Source of the DNA: UBA5941 sp021824385
Lineage (GTDB): Bacteria > Patescibacteriota > Microgenomatia > UBA8517
Direction of reading: 5' to 3'
DNA length: 24,236 nt
Assembly: GCA_027347685.1 (NCBI GenBank)
Contig: DAIEQM010000043.1
Span: forward strand, 1-24,236
Below are positions 20,914 through 24,236 of this stretch, piece after piece. The notes beneath the pieces were generated by a model. The model was not told the origin of the DNA. It ran no database searches and was given only the letters and a program-made list of their open reading frames with translations. Both the position numbers and the translations under genes were made by a program. Position 1 is the stretch's first letter; the number at the start of each line of letters is the position of its first letter.

Positions 20914-22731
20914 ATGAAAAAACAAAAGAAAGTAGAGTTTCGTTTAAAAATAAATCTCACCCGTATTTTAATTGGTGCGTTTATCGTACTGTTCCTTCTC
21001 CCATTTGCCCTCACCCTGTTTCAAGGAGACTTCAATGTTCCTAAAGAAGACATGTCGCAAGCCTTAAATGACATTCGCGACCAGAAAGTAAAAAAGGTAA
21101 GTGTTGCTGACGATCATCTAACTCTCGAATACAACGACGGGTCTAAAAAAACCGCCCTTAAAGAACCAAGTCTCAGTTTTCCAGAACTGCTCGATCGTGC
21201 AAAGATAGCCCCCAATACCGTTTCATACGATATTACAGACCAAGCGGCTTCAAAGTTTGTTAGTGACTTGGCTGGAATACTACTACCACTTATTTTTATG
21301 GCAGCACTCTTTTTCTTTTTGCTACGCGCCCAATCAAAAGGGGCCCAAGATATTTTTAGCTTTGGTAGAAGCAAGGCGAAGCTCTTTGCTAAGGGCAAAC
21401 AATCAACAACGTTTGCTGATGTTGCAGGAGTTGACGATGCTAAGAAAGAATTGGAAGAAGTAGTCGACTTTTTACGAAACCCTCTTAAATACAAAAAAAT
21501 TGGGGCACGCACTCCAAAAGGAGTGCTACTAGTAGGACCCGCAGGAGTAGGAAAAACATTGTTGGCTCGAGCAGTTGCGGGAGAGGCTGGAGTAGCGTTT
21601 TTCAGCATGGCCGGCTCTGAATTTATGGAAATGCTCGTTGGGGTTGGAGCTTCACGCGTTCGAGATTTATTTGCAACTGCAAAGGCACAAGCACCTGCAA
21701 TTATTTTTATTGATGAAATAGATGCAATAGGAAGACAGCGAGGAAAAGGTGTGATGGGTGGGCACGATGAGCGTGAACAAACCTTAAATCAGATTTTGGT
21801 AGAAATGGATGGTTTTACCCAAAATGACAATGTCATTGTAATGGCGGCGACAAATAGAGGAGATTTGTTAGATCCAGCTCTTCTTCGTCCAGGAAGATTT
21901 GATAGAAGAGTTGTTTTAGACATGCCTGATAAAGATGGACGTTTGGCAATTTTAAAAATTCACGCAATGGGAAAGAAGTTTGAGAAAGGGGTAAATTGGG
22001 GACGAGTTGCCGATCGAACTGTTGGTTTTTCTGGGGCTGATCTTGAAAACATGTTAAATGAAGCTGCCATTCTTGCTGCTCGTGAGAATAAAAGCGAAGT
22101 TCAAATGCAAGACATTGAAGAAGCAGCTACAAAAGTTAAAATGGGGCCTGCAAAGAAACGACTCCAAAGTGATGATGATCGAAAGATTACTGCTTACCAT
22201 GAAGCAGGACATGCTATTGTGACTCATTTTCTTCCCAAGATGGATCCAGTTCACCGAATTTCAATTGTGGCACGCGGAATGAGTCTTGGTCATACATTAA
22301 TTCCTCCTGCAGCTGACAGAACACATGAAACCCGTGGGCGCCTTCTGGACCAACTTGCAGCTATGCTCGGAGGGAGAGCAGCCGAAGAAGTTGTTTTTAA
22401 AGAAATGACTGCGGGTGCCAGTAATGATATCGAGCACGCAACTGCGCTTGCACGAGCGATGGTTACTGATTTTGGAATGAGTAGCTTGGGGCCAATTAAT
22501 TTTGATACAACAGGAAACGAAAATGAAAATCCGTTTGCGGGATCACAAGTATCTCAAGCAATGCAAGAAAAAATTGATATAGAAGTTCAAAAGATTATTA
22601 TGACAGCAAGAGACGAAGCAATAGTGCTTGTCAAGAAACATCGAAAAGATCTCGACAAAGTTGCCGAGGCCCTCTTGGTAAATGAAACTTTGGACCGTGA
22701 TGAGTTTGAGAAAATTGTTGGTACAAAATGA
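20914..22731 (+). CDS. ftsH: ATP-dependent membrane zinc metalloprotease FtsH
   Basis: From ATG 20914 the protein has 605 residues, normal for FtsH, a hexameric AAA+ protease that degrades membrane and some soluble proteins. Features in order: membrane helix 1 (about 17-36), a short periplasmic domain, membrane helix 2 (about 121-139), Walker A GPAGVGKT (208-215), Walker B IIFIDE (263-268), the second region of homology ATNRGDLLDPALLRPGRFDR, and the zinc site HEAGH (429-433) with Asp505 of ASNDIEHA as third ligand. The C-terminus is short. An in-frame GTG at 20896 is less likely than the ATG. The exonuclease gene overlaps its stop by 4 bases (ATGA), so translation is coupled. Confidence 0.98.
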   Translation: MKKQKKVEFRLKINLTRILIGAFIVLFLLPFALTLFQGDFNVPKEDMSQALNDIRDQKVKKVSVADDHLTLEYNDGSKKTALKEPSLSFPELLDRAKIAPNTVSYDITDQAASKFVSDLAGILLPLIFMAALFFFLLRAQSKGAQDIFSFGRSKAKLFAKGKQSTTFADVAGVDDAKKELEEVVDFLRNPLKYKKIGARTPKGVLLVGPAGVGKTLLARAVAGEAGVAFFSMAGSEFMEMLVGVGASRVRDLFATAKAQAPAIIFIDEIDAIGRQRGKGVMGGHDEREQTLNQILVEMDGFTQNDNVIVMAATNRGDLLDPALLRPGRFDRRVVLDMPDKDGRLAILKIHAMGKKFEKGVNWGRVADRTVGFSGADLENMLNEAAILAARENKSEVQMQDIEEAATKVKMGPAKKRLQSDDDRKITAYHEAGHAIVTHFLPKMDPVHRISIVARGMSLGHTLIPPAADRTHETRGRLLDQLAAMLGGRAAEEVVFKEMTAGASNDIEHATALARAMVTDFGMSSLGPINFDTTGNENENPFAGSQVSQAMQEKIDIEVQKIIMTARDEAIVLVKKHRKDLDKVAEALLVNETLDRDEFEKIVGTK

Positions 22732-23633
22732 ACCGATTTGTAATCTTCGACGGAAATGCAACACTTCATCGTGCATATCACGCACTTCCTCCGCTCACCA
22801 CAAAAGCTCATGAGCCAATTAACGCCGTTTATGGCATGATGAGTATGCTTCTCAAAATACTTCAAGATTTCAGACCCTCACACATTTCATTTGCGTTCGA
22901 TACAAAAGAGCCGACCTTTCGGAATAAACTAAGCGAAGAATATCAAGCTCAAAGAGCAGAAGTTGATACTGACTTAATTTCGCAGTTTGAAAAAGCACGA
23001 ACAACACTCACCGCATTTCACATTCCGTTTTTTGAAAAACCAGGATACGAAGCCGATGATGTTATTGGAACAATTGTAACTCAGCTTGAGACTGATCCTT
23101 ATTTTGATGAAATAATCGTTGTGACGGGAGATAGAGATTTATTGCAACTCGTCACGAATAAAATATTCCTTTACATGCCAAATGGATTGAATAATGGGAA
23201 ACTGATGAAGGCAGAGGATACAAAAACGAAAATGGGGGTGTATCCTGATAAAATTGTTGAGTACAAAGCACTCGTAGGAGACCCTTCTGATAATTACAAA
23301 GGGGTCGCAGGAATAGGTCCAAAAACTGCAATCAAACTAATTGAAGAATTTGGTACTGTTGAAAATATCTTTAGCAAGTCAGATGAAATACCCGTAAAGT
23401 TGAGGGAAAAACTGGTGAACGGTCAGACATCTGCTCATTTATCTAAAAAGCTTGCGACAATTGTAAGAGATGTTCCTCTTCCAGAATTTCATCTAGACGA
23501 TTGTGCACTTTGGAAGCTTGATAGTAGCGAGGGAATTGCGCTGTTTGAAGAATATGGATTTAAAACACTTACAAAACGTATGCAAGATACCGCCAAATTA
23601 TTCATAGCTAAAAATCAATTATCATTACTCTAA
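22728..23633 (+). CDS. Stand-alone 5'-3' exonuclease (DNA polymerase I N-terminal domain/FEN family)
   Basis: A 301-residue protein equal to the 5' nuclease domain of Pol I, with no polymerase domain following. The metal-binding acidic residues are in place: Asp8 (FDGN), Asp58 (FAFDTKEPTFR), Glu108, Asp110 and Asp111 (YEADDVIG), Asp135 and Asp137 (TGDRDLLQ), and Asp185 and Asp188 (GDPSDNYKGV). The helix-hairpin-helix GVAGIGPKTAIKLI binds DNA. It should remove RNA primers and flaps during replication and repair. The start overlaps the ftsH stop (ATGA, 22728-22731). The polymerase function must be encoded elsewhere, if it exists. Confidence 0.93.
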   Translation: MNRFVIFDGNATLHRAYHALPPLTTKAHEPINAVYGMMSMLLKILQDFRPSHISFAFDTKEPTFRNKLSEEYQAQRAEVDTDLISQFEKARTTLTAFHIPFFEKPGYEADDVIGTIVTQLETDPYFDEIIVVTGDRDLLQLVTNKIFLYMPNGLNNGKLMKAEDTKTKMGVYPDKIVEYKALVGDPSDNYKGVAGIGPKTAIKLIEEFGTVENIFSKSDEIPVKLREKLVNGQTSAHLSKKLATIVRDVPLPEFHLDDCALWKLDSSEGIALFEEYGFKTLTKRMQDTAKLFIAKNQLSLL

Positions 23634-23634
23634 T

Positions 23635-24236
23635 ATGAAAAAATTAAAAATTGCACTTGTTCATGATTACATTAAAGACGCGGGAGGGGCAGAACGAGTG
23701 CTTCGTGTTCTTGCAGACATGTACCCTACGGCTCCCATATACACTTCATTTCGAATAAAAAATTCAGAGGCAGACAAGCTTTTCACAGATCGAAAAATTA
23801 TCGAAAGTTCATTTGCCCCAATTTTACGGCCTTGGAGGCTCTATAGCCCGCTTCGTTTTTTGCATCCGTGGATTTGGGGGAGTTTAGATCTGTCACAATT
23901 TGATTTGGTAATTACCTCGTGTAGCAATTATGTAGCACGGGGTTTTAAGGTTGGGCTACAGACAAAAGTAGTTGCGTATTGTCATACACCTCCACGGTTT
24001 TTGTATGGGATGAAAACGGGAATGGATTGGAGGAAAAATATATTTATTCGTATATATGGGGAAGTAATAGCACATTTTTTACGCATATTTGATTATAATT
24101 CTGCACAAAAAATTGAACATTGGATTGCAAATTCAGAGAATGTGAAAGCACGAATAAAAAAGTTTTACCGGAAAGATTCTACAGTTATTTATCCACCAGT
24201 ACAGGTTGACGAAATTATAAAAGCATCAAAAAATGT
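23635..24236 (+). CDS. Glycosyltransferase family 4-like protein, N-terminal part (3' end outside window)
   Basis: The first 200 residues are present and the frame runs off the window end. The N-terminus, KLKIALVHDYIKDAGGAERVL, is the acceptor-side Rossmann start of GT-B group 1/GT4 enzymes (HD, then GGAERV). Later DLVITSCSNYVARG, YCHTPPRFLYGM, and IANSENVKARIKKFYRKDSTVIYPPV (the N-domain end leading to the nucleotide-sugar domain) fit the same family. Such enzymes transfer sugars from nucleotide donors, typically in surface polysaccharide synthesis. The gene starts one base after the exonuclease stop. Donor and acceptor cannot be inferred because the C-terminal donor domain is missing from view. 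Confidence 0.9.
   Translation, partial: MKKLKIALVHDYIKDAGGAERVLRVLADMYPTAPIYTSFRIKNSEADKLFTDRKIIESSFAPILRPWRLYSPLRFLHPWIWGSLDLSQFDLVITSCSNYVARGFKVGLQTKVVAYCHTPPRFLYGMKTGMDWRKNIFIRIYGEVIAHFLRIFDYNSAQKIEHWIANSENVKARIKKFYRKDSTVIYPPVQVDEIIKASKN

Noticed and set aside
1..24236. CRISPR arrays, insertion sequences or prophage
   Set aside because: No regularly spaced repeats, transposase genes or phage structural genes are visible.

Overview
This window looks like a chromosomal segment of a Candidate Phyla Radiation bacterium (Patescibacteria), most likely of the Parcubacteria/Paceibacteria type. This is inferred from gene content and style, not from a marker-gene tree. The signs are tightly packed and often overlapping genes, AT-rich DNA with few Shine-Dalgarno sites, a DUF5667-type protein, a VirD4/TraG-like membrane ATPase, a stand-alone 5'-3' exonuclease, and many hypothetical proteins. 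UGA is used as an ordinary stop, so the UGA-recoded lineages (Gracilibacteria, Absconditabacteria) are not indicated.

Layout. 1-1759: end of a PfkB-family sugar kinase and a D-2-hydroxyacid (glycerate-type) dehydrogenase. 1785-7431: cell-wall block with a membrane-anchored beta-lactamase-fold serine hydrolase and, on the minus strand, two class A penicillin-binding proteins. Between the two PBP genes lies a strong promoter followed by two mutually exclusive hairpins, the second with a U-rich tail. 7470-9280: a HEPN-like protein translationally coupled to a CPBP intramembrane protease, then a DUF5667-type secreted protein. 9376-12913: nrdR, an adenosylcobalamin-dependent (class II) ribonucleotide reductase, and a PduO-type cob(I)alamin adenosyltransferase. 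12916-14266 (minus): an unknown 404-residue protein whose 5' UTR carries a compact cobalamin riboswitch. 14323-17061: a Pro/Gln-rich small protein and a VirD4/TraG/DUF87-like ATPase, driven by a promoter divergent from the riboswitch transcript; the two promoters share a palindromic -35 region. 17109-17876: two small unknown proteins flanking a terminator and tRNA-Ile(UAU). 17880-18761 (minus): tyrosine recombinase. 18872-19487: an FtsB/DivIC-like protein and two CAU-anticodon tRNAs. 19534-24236: trpS, a tRNA-binding OB-fold protein, ftsH, a stand-alone 5'-3' exonuclease, and the start of a GT4 glycosyltransferase.

How it fits together. The most striking theme is cobalamin. A cell of a lineage not expected to make B12 has a B12-dependent ribonucleotide reductase, the enzyme that makes its cofactor form, and next door an unknown gene under an apparent B12 riboswitch. 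That gene is a candidate for corrinoid acquisition, handling, or a B12-independent alternative. A second theme is gene expression: several genes have a -10 hexamer 4-6 bases before the start codon, the signature of leaderless mRNAs, while clear Shine-Dalgarno sites are almost absent.
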